DNA of 64,000 bases from Balanoglossus misakiensis (Eukaryota > Hemichordata). The notes beneath the pieces were generated by a model that was not told the origin of the DNA, ran no database searches, and saw only the letters and a program-made list of their open reading frames with translations. How positions within the stretch are numbered: the stretch's first letter is position 1; each line of letters starts with the position of its first letter. The stretch lies in NCBI GenBank assembly GCA_040954595.2, contig CM082586.2:6820001-6884000 (forward strand). Reading direction: 5' to 3'. Positions 38,221-51,700 of this stretch are shown here, one piece after another. The position numbers and the translations under genes are program-made.

Positions 38221-39323
38221 TTCCATCTACCAACACGTATCACAGTATCACGAAATCTCGTTGCATTATAATTTAAAATCCTCTGCAAATGATCTTTCTA
38301 TGTGCATGTGTTTCATTTGGTAGCTTCTGGCTATTCAGTATTTACCGATACTCAGATGCTAACTCGGCCGTGTTTTGTACGGAGTAGATATAGCGGCAGG
38401 CTGCATTTCTAAATATATTGAAGGCAACGGTTCTTTTAATTACATTTCAAATATAAAAAAAATGACAAAATTGTTTTCTTGAAGTGTTTTTTTTTTCCAT
38501 GTAATGATAAATAGTAAATTAGGAATATTAAATGACCTCTTAAACAAATAATTAAGCATGCTAAAATGACAAGAAAACTGACTGCTCTTCACCAAGACAA
38601 TTTGTTAAGTGAAGTGAAAATTATCAGATATCAAAATCACGCTATGTTTTGCTGTGTTCGCTAAAGACATTCTCATCATTCACTGTTACTATTCGTTTAC
38701 GTACGTGTTTAGAATACCAGTACTTCGTTTGACATTCAGAGTAAACAGTCTAAAGTTTTGTTTTGAAATTTCTGTCTTGTTTTTTTTTACTTTTTCCTCG
38801 TGTAATCTATAGCATGTGTATACAAGTATGGTAAATCATCGATATGTCAAAATGTAATACCTATGAAAAATTGTAAAGTCGTTTTTTGCATTCAAATTGT
38901 GCAACGGTTTCCTATAATTTGTAAATGGTATTTTTCACGTAACAAGATTTCAGTGCATTTTTTTCAGAGAAAAAAAATGGTATGTATTCATTGCGTGTGT
39001 TATTTGTGCAATCGATGTTAAACTTTAAAATATATTCACTTTGTGAAATGTACATCAATTTTAAAGGCCGATGTTACTGTTACGATTATTTAAATTCGAT
39101 CGTAGGTGGCACCATTCAGTCACGAAATAGGAATCCGACGCGTCCAAGTGAAAGACATATGGAGTTTTATTTGACGTTTTTCGGGTTAAATGTATTTGAA
39201 CTCTTTATATAAATTATATTTGCGTATATGGCTATGATTGTTGTTTTGTGAATTGTCAACATTTTTTGTATAATGTTTATTTTCATATATTATCGCTGTA
39301 TTTTGCTAATTTTTTAAAATAAA
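38221..39323 (+). terminator. PRDM14 3' UTR and candidate poly(A) signal
   Basis: AT-rich sequence with no coding content after the TGA at 38218-38220. An AATAAA lies at 39318-39323. No other clear AATAAA is closer, so the 3' UTR may be about 1.1 kb. Confidence 0.45.
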
Positions 39324-39417
39324 TTTTAAAATATTAATTTGAGAGATTTGCTCATGAATTTCAACACATTAAAATATTTTTTTTTAATCGTCCACACACA
39401 CGAGGAAATTGTATCGT

Positions 39418-39437
39418 GGCCACTTGGTGGCGCCCTC
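39418..39437 (+). promoter_or_regulatory. CTCF-like motif between PRDM14 and ELOA
   Basis: CCACTTGGTGGCGCC matches the CTCF core pattern (CCASYAGRKGGCRSY) at all but one position. It lies about 100 bases past the likely PRDM14 3' end, between two convergent genes. Found by eye, so binding is inference. Confidence 0.35.
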
Positions 39438-39959
39438 TTTCACCTTTGGGGGGGGGGGGGTAAACAATTCTGGTTCATTCACCCAAGATCTACATGTATG
39501 TATATGTATATGCAGGCAAGATGCAGCAGCACTAAGATGTTTTTTAATCAATTTGCTTCTTTATTTGGCAGTAACATGATTTCTTAAATCAAAGGCTTGT
39601 ATGGGAAAAACATACTTATTTCATGGACATGGTTCAGTATACAATAATATCTGGAGGTCTTTATTAGTTAAATTTAATTTAAGAATTACTACACATTATT
39701 AGATAGGAAGTACATCGGCAAAAATGTGCGAGGAAATTTAAATAGCATCAGTGAATAAATAATTATGTGCTTCTAGCTTTGTAAATGCATCTCCAACATT
39801 GCTTTAGGCCTAGATGTTGTTTCCAAAAACTCTGGCTCCAATAAAAATGCAAACTTAATTTCAAAGTGGGGACTCGTTAAAAGTTCAAGAAAATGACTAC
39901 AACACCATTCTCTCTGAATTCAACATGCGATGCCAAAACCTTACCTGTGGATGCCCCTC

Positions 39960-40048
39960 AACCCTTTCACCGCCATGGTTTGGTCCAAATGTATTGTTTT
40001 CTGTGGCAAAGTTAGACCTCTGTGGAAGGAACTGGGGGTGAAAGGGTT
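39960..40048. mobile_element. Small inverted-repeat (MITE-like) element
   Basis: Ends AACCCTTTCACC and GGTGAAAGGGTT are perfect reverse complements 89 bases apart. TTAA overlaps the right end. This resembles TTAA-targeting piggyBac-type non-autonomous elements, but the left flank reads TCAA, so the assignment is tentative. Confidence 0.5.
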
Positions 40049-40633
40049 AAGGCCCACACTCTGGAAAGTTCTAATACACAATACCATGAGGGGTTCTGTG
40101 AATTTATATGTACACGTACTACAGACTCATAGCTTGCTTAAAATTAAATAAAAGGTGCTGTGTCCCAGTTGACCCTTTTTTGGATTTGTCGAACTGACAG
40201 GAAATGGTAAAATCAGTATTACACCCTGCCAATTTGGTACTATTTTGCATCATAACCGGTCAAACTTTCCGAATCTAGTTTATAGTCAGTGATGGTAGTT
40301 GCATTTTCACATTGCAGGGGCAAAGATAAAAAAATACGATGGCTGGTTATTTGGCATAACAAGAATCAACGGAAAAGAAAGAAAAGAATAAAGTACGTCA
40401 AAACTACAGCTCCGATGTTACTAGTAGTGGGACAATGTGCTCATGGCGGTATATACGGACACAGTCCACTTGCCCTATGAACCTTGACCTACGACCCACT
40501 CATCTCTTCAATCGTTTCATCATTTTCAGGCTCTTCATCATCATTGGAGCAACCATCTTCACAGCTGTGGGAACAAACAGGCAATGAAGTTGGTCATAAT
40601 TTTCACAAAGACGTGCTTGTATGTCCAAAATTT

Positions 40634-40669
40634 CTCATGAATATTAATAATCTCATTAATATTCATGAG
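40634..40669. repeat. Perfect 15-base-arm palindrome
   Basis: CTCATGAATATTAAT, six bases, then ATTAATATTCATGAG. AT-rich. It would form a small cruciform or hairpin. Confidence 0.9.
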
Positions 40670-41043
40670 CGCGACCACCACTTCATTTTGGCTCGGCAGA
40701 ACTCTGGCAACTTAATCGATTGAAGTAACCCATCAAAATCTCCAAACCCCTGAATGCCAGTAAATTCAAATATACAGTTAGGTATCACATACATTGATCC
40801 TGGGAAATTCTGCCATGTTAGCAAAGATTGCCATCTTATGCCTTGTATATAGAATTATCACTGACAATGGCAGACAGTACATGATGTTTCATCACCAGGA
40901 ACAATAATTGGACACTGTATGTTTTAGCAATGACACTTGTTATAGATACTGGTGCTATGCAAATTTCTCTGATTGATTGAGTGATTGAATGATCGTGAAT
41001 ATAATTCTGCAAGAAATTCTTGAATAAAAGAAATAAAACTCAC

Positions 41044-42574
41044 TTTTAGGAGCCCTGCCTTGACTTGACCCGTGGCCCGATCCGTGACTGCCGCCGGGGC
41101 GTGTGTTGTTGAACGGCCGGTGCGACGACGACGAGGACGAGTTTTTCCGCGGACTCTCGTGCTGGGATGCCCCTGGACTGGCGGTTCCCAGCTTGGCCTG
41201 TTGGCGCTGAATGCTGCGTGGTGGCTTGGCCGGTCCGCTCATGTAGGCCAGTTTCAGTTGTCGCTCTTCGAAATACAAAGGACAAAATGCGACACTGAGC
41301 GACGATCGGGGAACTGGATGCCGTGCCAGGTTACGGTTTGAAAAATCAAAAGTGGCCGGGCTATCAGTCCTGGTAGTCCTACCCTTACTCAGCATGCATG
41401 GAAATGCCTGCTATCTGTTGTCGTTTTTTAAGGGTAGTTGGATGTGCTTCCTGTATGCACTGGCGCTTATTAGCAAGCCTTCACATTTGCCGACTAGCGA
41501 GAGGCTCTCAATCATTTTGTGTTTGGTTTTATGTCACTGGTAAACAGTGCACGTAGCTGTCTGTAGCACTTGCCATCACCCCACGTCAGTCAATGGAGGA
41601 GTTAAAGTTTATCACACCGACTCAACTCTGGTGATATTCCTTGTAGTTTTGCACATTCATTTTGTTTTAAATCAGAGAGATACACACATTACTGCAATTG
41701 TCCTGAGTATTTTTTTCATACTCAAACCAAGCAGCCGCTGACAGGTACATAGTACTACTTGACCTTTGCACTCTGACCCCTTGTGACCTAATGACATCAA
41801 TCTGAAGCTTTCTGTCGGGATGGGTTCAAAGGGTAAATGAACAGCAGAGGGGTTTTACTCACCAGGTTTTTTCTGTGCCATGTTGGCAGCTATGTTGGCG
41901 GTGATTTTCTCAAGTCGGGCTCGCCTTTCATCAAGTTTGCGCTTTTGACGTGGGAAAAAAAAGAAGACAGATTACGATCAGATCACAGTTGAATGAAATC
42001 TACTTCAAGTTCGTCATCTGGAATATCAGCCAAAGTACATGCATGATACAGCCTACCTGGACCATTTCCATGGGGAAAAGTTTACCAATATCAAGAATGG
42101 GCATATTACAATTATTCATAAACAGACACAACATATACAGCAACCTGAATACAGACAAGAGTTTTCACAGCCCGTACTTACCAGATACAGATCTCTCCAT
42201 GTTTCAAACTCGTCCGGCTCCTCGTTTTTAAAATCCCTCAGACTATGTTTGTGCCAAAGTTCATCGGAATCTTCAAGAAAATGCTGGTACATTGAGAAAA
42301 CATGTGACATCAGTCAGTTACAATACAAAAGCCTTGTTCAGTCCGTAATGTCAGGAAATTCAACTTTAGATATGTACTGAAGGGGCTTGTTGTCATATGA
42401 GTGATATTTTGGCCAATAACTGTACACAGGTCTAAAAAAAAATATTTTTGCGGGTTTTTTTTTGGCTCTCGCGTATTTTGCGAAAATTTATTACTCACGA
42501 AAATAAACCGTACGTTCATACCTACATACATACATACATACATACATACATACATACATACATACATACATACA

Positions 42575-42606
<32 letters not shown>

Positions 42607-45600
42607 CACACATTAAATTTACCTATACAACCATTAACAATTACAGTATTTCTGTATTCACTGCACGTTTACCTAGCTATTCATTCACTGAACGCAATTA
42701 TCAGTGAAGTAGAAATCACAATGGAAATAGAAACCAACCAACTCACAGGGTTAAAATCTTCCAGGGTCAACAGTTGCTCCACTGTACACTTCTCCAAAAC
42801 TGGCTGCAGAATACTGTAGGGTATCCCGCCCACGTCTTCCAATGCTGAAGAGATAATTTGGCAAAATTGATATCAGAGACTCATTTGGGTATAAAAATAC
42901 ATACAGAATTTCTCAGGGAAAGTTCATTGACATATTCCTTTGTGGAAATTACATAACAGTGTCACTGTTCTGTATTTGTCTTTTGGACGGAGTTAATTTG
43001 TGTAACGGAAATGTCTGTGTACACCTGCAGTTTCAATATGATGGCAATATTTTTATCTGACTGGCAGGTCTGTATTGTGTAAATTCATTGTCTGCACCTT
43101 GTCAATTCTGAAACTAATTACCAGATTGCTATGAATGCAACATACAGAGAAACTGACTGAGGGATGCCTGCAAGATTTCCAAAATGGGGCAATGGCCCAG
43201 GAACTGAGGGAAATTAGGTTGCGGATTATTGAAAATTTGGACGAAATTTTTTTCACACAAGAACCGGCTTAACAATGCATTGGATATCACATGCATAATA
43301 TATGGTGCATTATATATTTCTCTTCCAGAAAAATTGCAAATTCACTCATGCGACAATGATGAACAAGCCAACTGCAGCTGACACAGAAACTGCTGTATTC
43401 ATCATCAATACACACAAATTCAGTTTCAGTAATCGTGAACTGTGCCATTGATGACCTACAATGCGTGGCATGAAACAAAATGCATCTGCCAGTATTACTT
43501 TGAACTCTGTGCCAACTAAATTTTGCATGTATGAAGATCAGATATAGAAAAAGAGAATATGGAGCAGGCTGTCAGGTATTTGAGATATACTGAGAGAAAA
43601 AATTGAGAAATGACTTTAAGTTAACATCGTAATGCAGTCATATAAATTTCTGGCTCGAAATCTATCCCCCCAAATATATCACAGAATGTTAATAGTCTAC
43701 ACATAAGATGACTTGATTGAAAAACATAATACCAGTATGATATATGTACTCATATTGCATGTAAAAATAGAAGCTGTAATTGCCCCCACTTAGCGAAACT
43801 ACCAGTGAAAGGCCTAGGATGCAAATGAATAGTATCAACCAGTACAATGTGTAAACAATGTATGAGTGTACAAAAATAACTGTACCCAGAACTTGTATTG
43901 ATTTTATGACATTTGCATCCTTGGGTTTTTACATGATGAACTTTAGTCCCGAAATAATCCCTGGCTAATTAAAAATTAAATGCGTTTTTTTTTTTTTGTT
44001 TCAAGCCACAGTACATGTGGTGAGCCTCAGGTAACAAAGCCCACTTCAAGTAACTTTGACAAGCTTAGGTCCCTAGGCATATTGATATCACTCTTTATGT
44101 GTCACTCTATGTATGTATGTGTACACACGTTGACCTTAGGCACATATCAATGACAGCCAGTCGTCCACACAGAGACCATTATACTTACCATCAATGTTAT
44201 CACATAGCACCCTCATACACATATCGTACAATGATGGCACATCTGCAAAACAAAATGAAAAGAGAGTTTTAATCGTAAAACCTAGAAAACAAACTATGAC
44301 CAGTTACTTACATTACATATGACAATGTAAATGGGCTAAAATTTAAAAAAGTAAAAAGTGCAAATGCAGTCTACAATAGGGCTCTGCAAAGTTGATGCAG
44401 CTGGTATGTTGTAAAATCACCCACGTACTTAAACCAAACTTCTCTGTTTCACAATCAAAACTTACTTTTTGAAGTTTGCGTCTACACGTACTTCAATGTC
44501 AAGCCACACTTTTGAAAATGTGCCCTTTTCACCTGACTGAGCCCAAGTGAAGGTTTGACTTGTAAAACTGAAAGCTTGATTGTTCAGAGGACAATGGTTT
44601 CTAATGTACAAACTAGGTCATGCTAGGGATCAGACAGAACAGTCAATAAGCATGCCATACTGGCATATATTTTCTAGAGGGAAAGTGTTTTAATGACTGA
44701 TATTGAACTAATACTGTTACCATGGTTCCCTTCTGAGTAAAAGACTGGCTTCATGTTTTTATGCAATTATTTAGTTACTCTGATCTGACAGGGGATTATA
44801 AGCCTAAACATGGGCAAATTTACATGAAATCTAACATTTCTAACCAGCAGCTGTGGTAGCGTACAGGTCTCTTCGACACTCAACAAGACCCTTGCAAGTT
44901 ACAGTTGAGTGTTCCTATACTGAGATAATACTTACGATCATACATGACATTTCTTGCCTTCCCTGAGAAAACTTTGGTGCGAGATTGTTTCGATGTGGTA
45001 CTCATCGTAGTCAGTGCTGCTTCATCTAATCCAGCTGTAACCAAGACAACAGAAATTGTATGGTTATAACATAATATAGTGAGCGCAGTATGCCAGGAAT
45101 TAATGAGAGCTGAGATGAAACGATCAAAGTCTGAAATCAAAATGGCCACTAATTCACAGGCAACTTACCAGTTCGCCTCCTGGGTAAATCATCTATCTGT
45201 GGCAGTCTTAATGGTTTGTAATCTGGGTTTATACTTGGCAAACTGATATCAACGGGTGATGCCATGTCCTTCGCCTACAAGTCAAAATTACGACATTTAA
45301 AACACGTTTCCAGGGTTGAACGTACTAGTTCATAACTTATCACTGTACAATCTACACGCATTGTATTCAATCAGAAAAGAATTCTCACGCAACAAAATTT
45401 AGAAATCTTACTTTTTTGGCCTTAGGATCATCTGCTGTGGGCATTTCTAACTTCCTCTTCAGATCATTAGACGTGTGACCGCTGCTCTGGTGCTCTGATT
45501 TTTGCCTGTCTCTGTGTTTACTTTTGTGTTCGCCCCTTTCATGATCTTTATGCTTGTGTTTGTGCTTCTTCTTGTCTTTCCGTTTTCCCGAAATTCTGTC

Positions 45601-47345
45601 TGTCCCATCAAACTCTGTCGCAGCACTTGTAGATGGAACGACTGTTGTCTTAACTTTGTCCAGTTTTAACAGTTTCTTCGGCTGCGGTAAGTCTAAATTC
45701 AAACAATCGGCAAACGACATTCCGCTCGATTCGAAGGAGACCTCCGCGTCTCGCACTTTGACCTTGGCCTTCTTTTTCCCAGGGTCCTTCTTGGGGCTTT
45801 TCTGGTGTGCGGGTGTATCACTGGGGGTTCTAACCTCAGAGCTGCTCCTTCCAACGGGACTCTGAACACCTTCCTTTTCCACAGCTTCCCTGGGGGTCTC
45901 CTTCCTGCTTTTATGCTTCTCTGTTGTTTTTTCGTGCGCGTGCTTTCCGGCCTTCATCCTCTCTGCATCCCGTCTCTGTTCCGACGTCCTGTCCTCCGCC
46001 CATCCTCCGCTTGCCACGGACTGAGAGTGGTGATGCTGCAATTTTTCCTCCTGGACATCTTCAGCGGAACTTCCCGCCTGGCTGCCGTGGCTTTCTTGGT
46101 CTTCGTGGCCGTGTTGCTCGTTGATCTGCGCCTCTGCACGAAGCACCTGCTTCCACTGATTCACTATACTCTTGGAGTAGTCTGCTAGCCTTCCTCCACA
46201 CTTTCTGTACTTGTGGACTTGCTTTCCAATCCCTGTTGCCTGTGGGGCAAAAAACAAGCATAAAATTGAACCCTAACGCTGCCAAGTCAGTTGAAACTAG
46301 TTTGATTTCCAGGGTGCCTAGCTCCCAGGCCTGTTAGACTGCCAAGTGTGTGTTAATCAGTAGGGCCTATACAAGACCCTCAGACCAATACAGTGCAAAC
46401 CAGTACGATTTGGTACATTTTACAGGGGGCTCAGACTGCCAAGTGTGTCTAAGTACGTATGTCAAGACAGTCAAAATACGTTTTAGAAGAAAAAGTGGCA
46501 AATACTTATTTTTAGGGACTTGACACTCTAAACAGCTATGACACCCAGTAGCATTAGGGTTAAAGGGGCACAGTTTCCCATTGTTTCCCAATAATCACTT
46601 CCATGCACAGAAAAGGGCTGGGGTCTACAAAAATGCCCAGTTCAAGAAATATAGGCCTCTTTAAGTGATTCAGTGAGTGTGAATGATGTACATACCTGTA
46701 GTATTGCAACAGATACTGGTAATTTACTGAGTTGTTTAAAAATCTTTATAATCTGAAAAGAAATGAAAATAACTTCATACCTTATGTGACAATTTACATG
46801 TTCTTATATGTACATGTTCATTTTACTATCTCCATGGTATACTATACACGTAATATCAGACGAAGACCTTTAAACTCTTAATTTTGAGTATTGGCCCCAA
46901 ACAGGAAACCGTCAAAATGTAAACAGGAAGTTAAACTATAAGACAATTTGCCCCCATCATGCACATCCTGGAATTCACAACCAAACAGTGTATTGTAAAC
47001 CACACAAAACTAAGAAGATACATGTGTGAAACTGTCAACGTGTCAAAGACAGATAATATGTGTAGTTGCGCGTTCTAAATATGTATAGCAGATGTACATA
47101 TAAAGGACAATTGCATTGCTGCCATATTGATATCAATGACTGCATACAGGGTAGGGCTGCACTTACGACTATTTATTTGAACCATGTTGTGGCGTGAATT
47201 TTTGCCACTGGCATACTATTGCCGAAACTATTTTAAATATTTTCAACAGGATAACACTTTCTACCTTCGCTTCGTCTCCCGCGGTGCAGGCGCTCAACTC
47301 TTTTTGCAAAATCCGGACGTCGGTCGTAGTTTTGTGGTCCGCCAT
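41044..47345 (-). CDS. ELOA: Elongin A (transcription elongation factor B, subunit 3); last exon not found
   Basis: Read on the minus strand, ten exons with matching phases: 47265-47345, 46696-46752, 45412-46239, 45169-45274, 44936-45034, 44189-44242, 42747-42844, 42182-42283, 41863-41941, 41044-41265, about 575 residues. The TFIIS N-terminal domain (residues 1 to about 80) includes LPVSVAILQATGIGKQVHKY. A long, charged middle exon ends in a Lys/His-rich stretch (KKKHKHKHKDHERG) after SFADCLNLDL. The elongin A domain follows, with the BC-box-like SLYDMCMRVL (residues about 393-402) that binds elongin B/C, then GGIPYSILQPVLEKC and DELWHKHSLRDFKNEEPDEF. The nuclear elongin complex speeds RNA polymerase II elongation, and with cullin-5 it acts as a ubiquitin ligase. 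The tail is Ser/Gly-rich (QRQQAKLG, SSSSSSHRPF). The phase-1 donor at 41043 implies a further 3' exon. The start ATG at 47345 is preceded by GC-rich promoter-like sequence. Confidence 0.93.
42464..42507. mobile_element. Fragment of the CGCGAAAATAA inverted-repeat element
   Basis: GGCTCTCGCGTATTTTGCG and ACGAAAATAAA match the right part of the element at 61579-61790 almost base for base. It lies in the ELOA intron between exons 7 and 8, right next to a CATA microsatellite. Confidence 0.75.
42523..42604. repeat. (CATA)n tetranucleotide microsatellite
   Basis: About 20 perfect CATA units in ELOA intron 7, adjoining the MITE fragment at 42464-42507. Confidence 0.97.
42845..44188 (-). other. ELOA intron 6, nothing else seen
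   Basis: A 1.3 kb AT-rich intron without recognisable coding sequence or structured repeats. Confidence 0.7.
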
Positions 47346-48790
47346 GTTGTCATACCCCCTAGGCTGACGCAAATCAGCCGTTCTGATCTTGTGGAGGCTA
47401 GGGAGACCGTCTTCTGGTAAACCAAGGTCAAAGCGAACTTCATATGTTCCCGTGTCCTCCCCTGCGATCTGATTCCAAAAGCCAAGACGTTGATGAGGAG
47501 CGAGGGTCTGTCAAAATGACAGTGAAACGAGGACGCGAACGAAAAGGGAGGCGATGGTCTTGACATATTACAAAGTTATTAGGGCCTACTCGAAACATCC
47601 GCTCAATTATTGCCATGATGAAATTAATACTAACATGGGACCATGTCGACTTCTATTAGTCATAAGCTTTGGCCTACACGATATCATTTTGTTCCGGAAG
47701 TTTATAATGTATCCGAAAGAAAAATCTGCTACCCACCGGCCAAGGCTGCAGCTGGGCAATTAGCTCAAATCTTCTTGTACATTGAACACATGGGATGTCA
47801 TTTATTTTCAGACAGCAAAGCAAGAAGGGCCAATGACCCGTTTATCGAGGCCAACTGTCTCTCACATAATGCGTCAGTAAGCTTTATATGACTCGTTAGG
47901 ATACTTCAACAGAGGCAAGCGAATGTGCAACACAACAAAAATATTTAGTATGCTTAAATTGGCAGCTCGAGCTGGCTCATTGAGCTTTAGAAATTGGCCG
48001 AGGATCCCAAATTAATAAACTTAGCGTAACGACGGCGGTAGGAGCATATATACGATTGTGTGTGTCCACTCAAACTAGGGTCAACTAAGGTCAACTGTAA
48101 CTGAACAAGAGTGATGTGATGTGTCCAGTTGATATTTGTGGGAGGTGGGGAAAGTGTAACGCACCCTCCCCCACCCCCAATCAGTTACACTTTTTTCCGG
48201 TTGAAGTTTCTTGAAAGGTTTTTGGTATGGTTATGTAAAGCAATGTTTGAAACTCTTTGTATCACTTTTATCACAGAGACAGAGAGGTAATAATTGGTGG
48301 GACTATAAAACGTATGCCATCATTGACATATACCAGTAAATGGCTTTGGAAAATCATGTTAGGCTCCATGGTGAAATCGACAAATATTGATGGTAGTGTG
48401 TTACGTAATTATAGTGATCAAGCGTCACCACTAACGATTGTTAGTATGCAGTTTGTTTCTTCGGGATTTGACTCAAATCAAGTTTTAACTGCGATTGCAT
48501 ATTACCATGGAGATCAAAGGCTCGGTTATTCAGAAACAAAGTATATGATTGCTGTGCTGGACCAACCATACTGATTAATTCTGGGACATGCGCAGAGCAA
48601 CTTTTATTTGTTGCAAAAAGTGATAGTGCATCTGCGCAGGGACGCCGGGCCAATAGAAATATACACATTTGCGTCGTCGCGTGCGATGTGTTAATTGTGT
48701 TGTTTGTAACTGAGCGTACGCGTTGATGGCCAGCTGAGGACACGCGCGGAAGACAATCACTTGACAACAGAGAAAGAAGCTGACGATCAA
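47346..48790. promoter_or_regulatory. Divergent promoter region of ELOA and the SLCO gene
   Basis: ELOA is transcribed leftward from before 47345 and the SLCO gene rightward towards 48791, so both promoters must lie in this 1.4 kb unless UTR introns exist. Two CATGCGCAG/CTGCGCAG motifs occur at about 48586-48642, near the SLCO start. No TATA box is convincing. An open frame of 105 codons at 48257-48574 has no recognisable domain. Confidence 0.5.
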
Positions 48791-51700
48791 ATGGCGACAG
48801 ACAACAGGGATTCTGTCTACTATGTGCCGGCTCGATCGCACGACTCTGAGACAACGAAAGCGGAAGAAGAAGAAGAAGAAGTCGACGATCGGTCAACCTG
48901 GTGCGGCTACGGAAAATGGCGTCCGCGGTGTCTGCAGCGCTTTGCCAATGGAAAGGGGTTTGTTTTCTTCGCTTGCCTGATGACTCTCTTCCAGAGCATG
49001 GTCGGCAGCGGCTACACCAGCAGTGTGGTGACGACCATCGAGCGGAGATTTCAACTGAACAGCTCGCAGTCGGGATTCGTGGTCAGCAGCTACGAGCTCG
49101 GCGCTCTGCTGGTGATCGCGTTTGTCAGTTACTTGGGGGGACGGGGCCACCGGCCCAAGTGGATTGCCCACGGCGCACTGTTGATGTCCTTCGGCACAGT
49201 CTTGTTCGTACTTCCGCACTTCGTTGGATCTCGATACGTTATACCAGACGCGGTGAACAACACAGACCCGGATATCTGCGAAGCCAGCGAAGACAAGAGA
49301 AGCAAAAGCATGTCCTGTGGCAACAAAACTTCAGATACGATTTATATTTTGTTTTTCATCGGGGCTCAGCTTCTTCTCGGCGTGGGCACGTCTCCAATAT
49401 TTACACTAGGAACGACTTATGTGGACGACAACATCCCTCGTTCGAGTTCTGCCACCTACATGGGTAGGTACATGTATTTTAATAAAATCGGAAAGCGTAT
49501 CATACAAAACCGAACTGCATGTCAACACGGACATAATTCACGCCACACATAATAAATGACAACACCCATATGAATTGTTTCTATTTCAGTCATGGTTTGT
49601 GGACATGCACTGAGGAAATACTTTTTGTAAGGTAGTAGGCCTAATGAATAATGTGTAATTTCCTTGCGTGTCAGCACATGACTAGACTGGATAACCAAAG
49701 ATCGCGCATAACATCAATCGTCACGCTTTGTTATACATGCTTGTAATTACACATTGTCGAAAGCATAAATGTCTAAGTAAAAGCAACCCCCAACCCCTCC
49801 TAAAATGTAATATCCATTGAACTGATGAAAACAACATTCGCGTATGCGTAGGCCTGTACTTCCAGATAACTGCACAAAAATGCGCTCTTTAGTGTAGTCT
49901 TGGTTCTGAGGTCGAGAGAGTGATATGTTTCACTCGCATCAAGCCTCGCTAATCGATTTCTTTTTATGCTCGTTACTGCTTTGCGTTGTCTCTTGCAAGG
50001 CCTTTCCCCTCGACGCAAAATGTATGATCGGAAGGGTTCAACAAACTTTCGATAACACTATATAGTTTAGTGTAGGATGTTGACACAGTTAAGTGGGTTA
50101 AACTTCAAGTTGAGTGTCGTGTTTTCACATGTGACAATCCCGTAAACTAGTTTATAGCCCAGTGAAGGCTAATGGTTCTTTATTCCAATTCAATTAATTA
50201 CTCGATTTCACGAATGCATCCTTTCGACCAGACGGTTGCGTTGACCGACCACGGTTGAAACGAAAGTACACATAGCACGATTAAGGTCGCATACTGAGAG
50301 GCGACACCCTTTCTACGTATGAGTGGGCAAGTTGTTTTTAACAAAAGCAACATAGCAAAAAAACAACAAGAGACATCGTTCGTTGGGCCTTCGTGACATA
50401 GATTTCGTACAATTGTGTGGGTGTGTTCGGCCCTGTCAGTTTTTATTTACCACAAAACACCTCTTAGCCAGGACAATACTAGAGAGATATCTCAGATGGG
50501 GAGTATTTCTATTAAGTTAGAGGTTAGATCAAGTGCATTTTACATTGATTGAAAAACATATATTGGCGACAATGAACTTTTCCATTATTTCCCGGGGGGT
50601 TGTGACCTTGCAAATAATATGGGAGAGAGAAATTTCATCTTTCACGGTTTACTTGCTCCATGGACATTGGACTACCCACTCCACGCTTGCGCGAATCGTG
50701 GCCATAGGAACGAGACGAGTGAAAACCGTCAACAATCATGTCTGAGTGGTTGCCTAACAACGACCCATGGCTGGCATTGACAGACCCATGATGGCGCGCC
50801 ATGCCGGATGGTCGATGATTGGTCATTTCAGATTAGGGATTCCCTAACGCCAGTCTTCACTACTAGTAGAAGGTGGAGGTACACAGATGACAGATTGCAG
50901 AGAAATTCTTATGTACAATGTACCGCGGAATACCTCAGGCTGTCGCCTCGTTTGATTCCCTGCCAACCCAGACGAGTCCTCTTCTCAGACACACAGAGAA
51001 TGCTTGTTTTGACATCTGTAAGGCAGAGTATGAAACAATGCGATGGCCTGAAACCATTGCGTGACAAACCTGTGAATGCGAGTTTATCTGGGGCCACTGC
51101 AGGACAAGCTGTCGGCAGCCGCTGTCATGACAACCGACACAGTCAACAATAAAATACCGTAATTCCCATATTTTACCGCGACTGATATCACAGAACACAA
51201 TCACCTGTATTAATTAAGCACAGTGACAAGAATCTTTAATTAAAAGGAATTTCAAAACGACTGGGTGTAATGATTTATTGTACAAGTTAGTAGGGCGACC
51301 CTGTGCAAAAAAAAATGGAAAAGGCACGACAGCAGAACGGAAGAACCTAACGAGGGGGCACAACATGGGGAAATGTTCCTTCCCTTGTCTTTGAAGGAAA
51401 AATAGAACTTTTCATCACTTTCACTATCTGCGGATGCGAAGCTTTGGTGTGGCGGTATATTTAGTTATATGTAAGGTCATAGACAGGTCACCGCCTAAAA
51501 AACCAACCGTGACCTAAAGCACACGGCACACCGCCATATCAGAACTGGGTATCCATGGCTACGCTTTTACTTATACAGCGGCTTCAAAAGGCATGATCCA
51601 TATTGTAATCATTGAATGCACAAAATCGACAGGGAGAGTTATGAAAACTACCTTTTTAGTAGGCCACAAAACTACGTTGAGAATTCAAACATTTGGGTTA

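Larger units (their letters stand above)
39324..41043. other. Intergenic space between convergent PRDM14 and ELOA
   Basis: The final ELOA coding exon and the ELOA 3' UTR should be here, read on the minus strand, but I could not identify them. The region otherwise holds the CTCF-like site, a small inverted-repeat element at 39960-40048 and a palindrome at 40634-40669. Confidence 0.5.

Noticed and set aside
45554-46188. Plus-strand frames opposite ELOA exon 3
   Set aside because: Antisense shadows of the charged ELOA exon; no domain.
48257-48574. 105-codon plus-strand frame between ELOA and SLCO
   Set aside because: No recognised family, no start context or splice support, and it lies in the divergent promoter interval. 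Left as unsupported.
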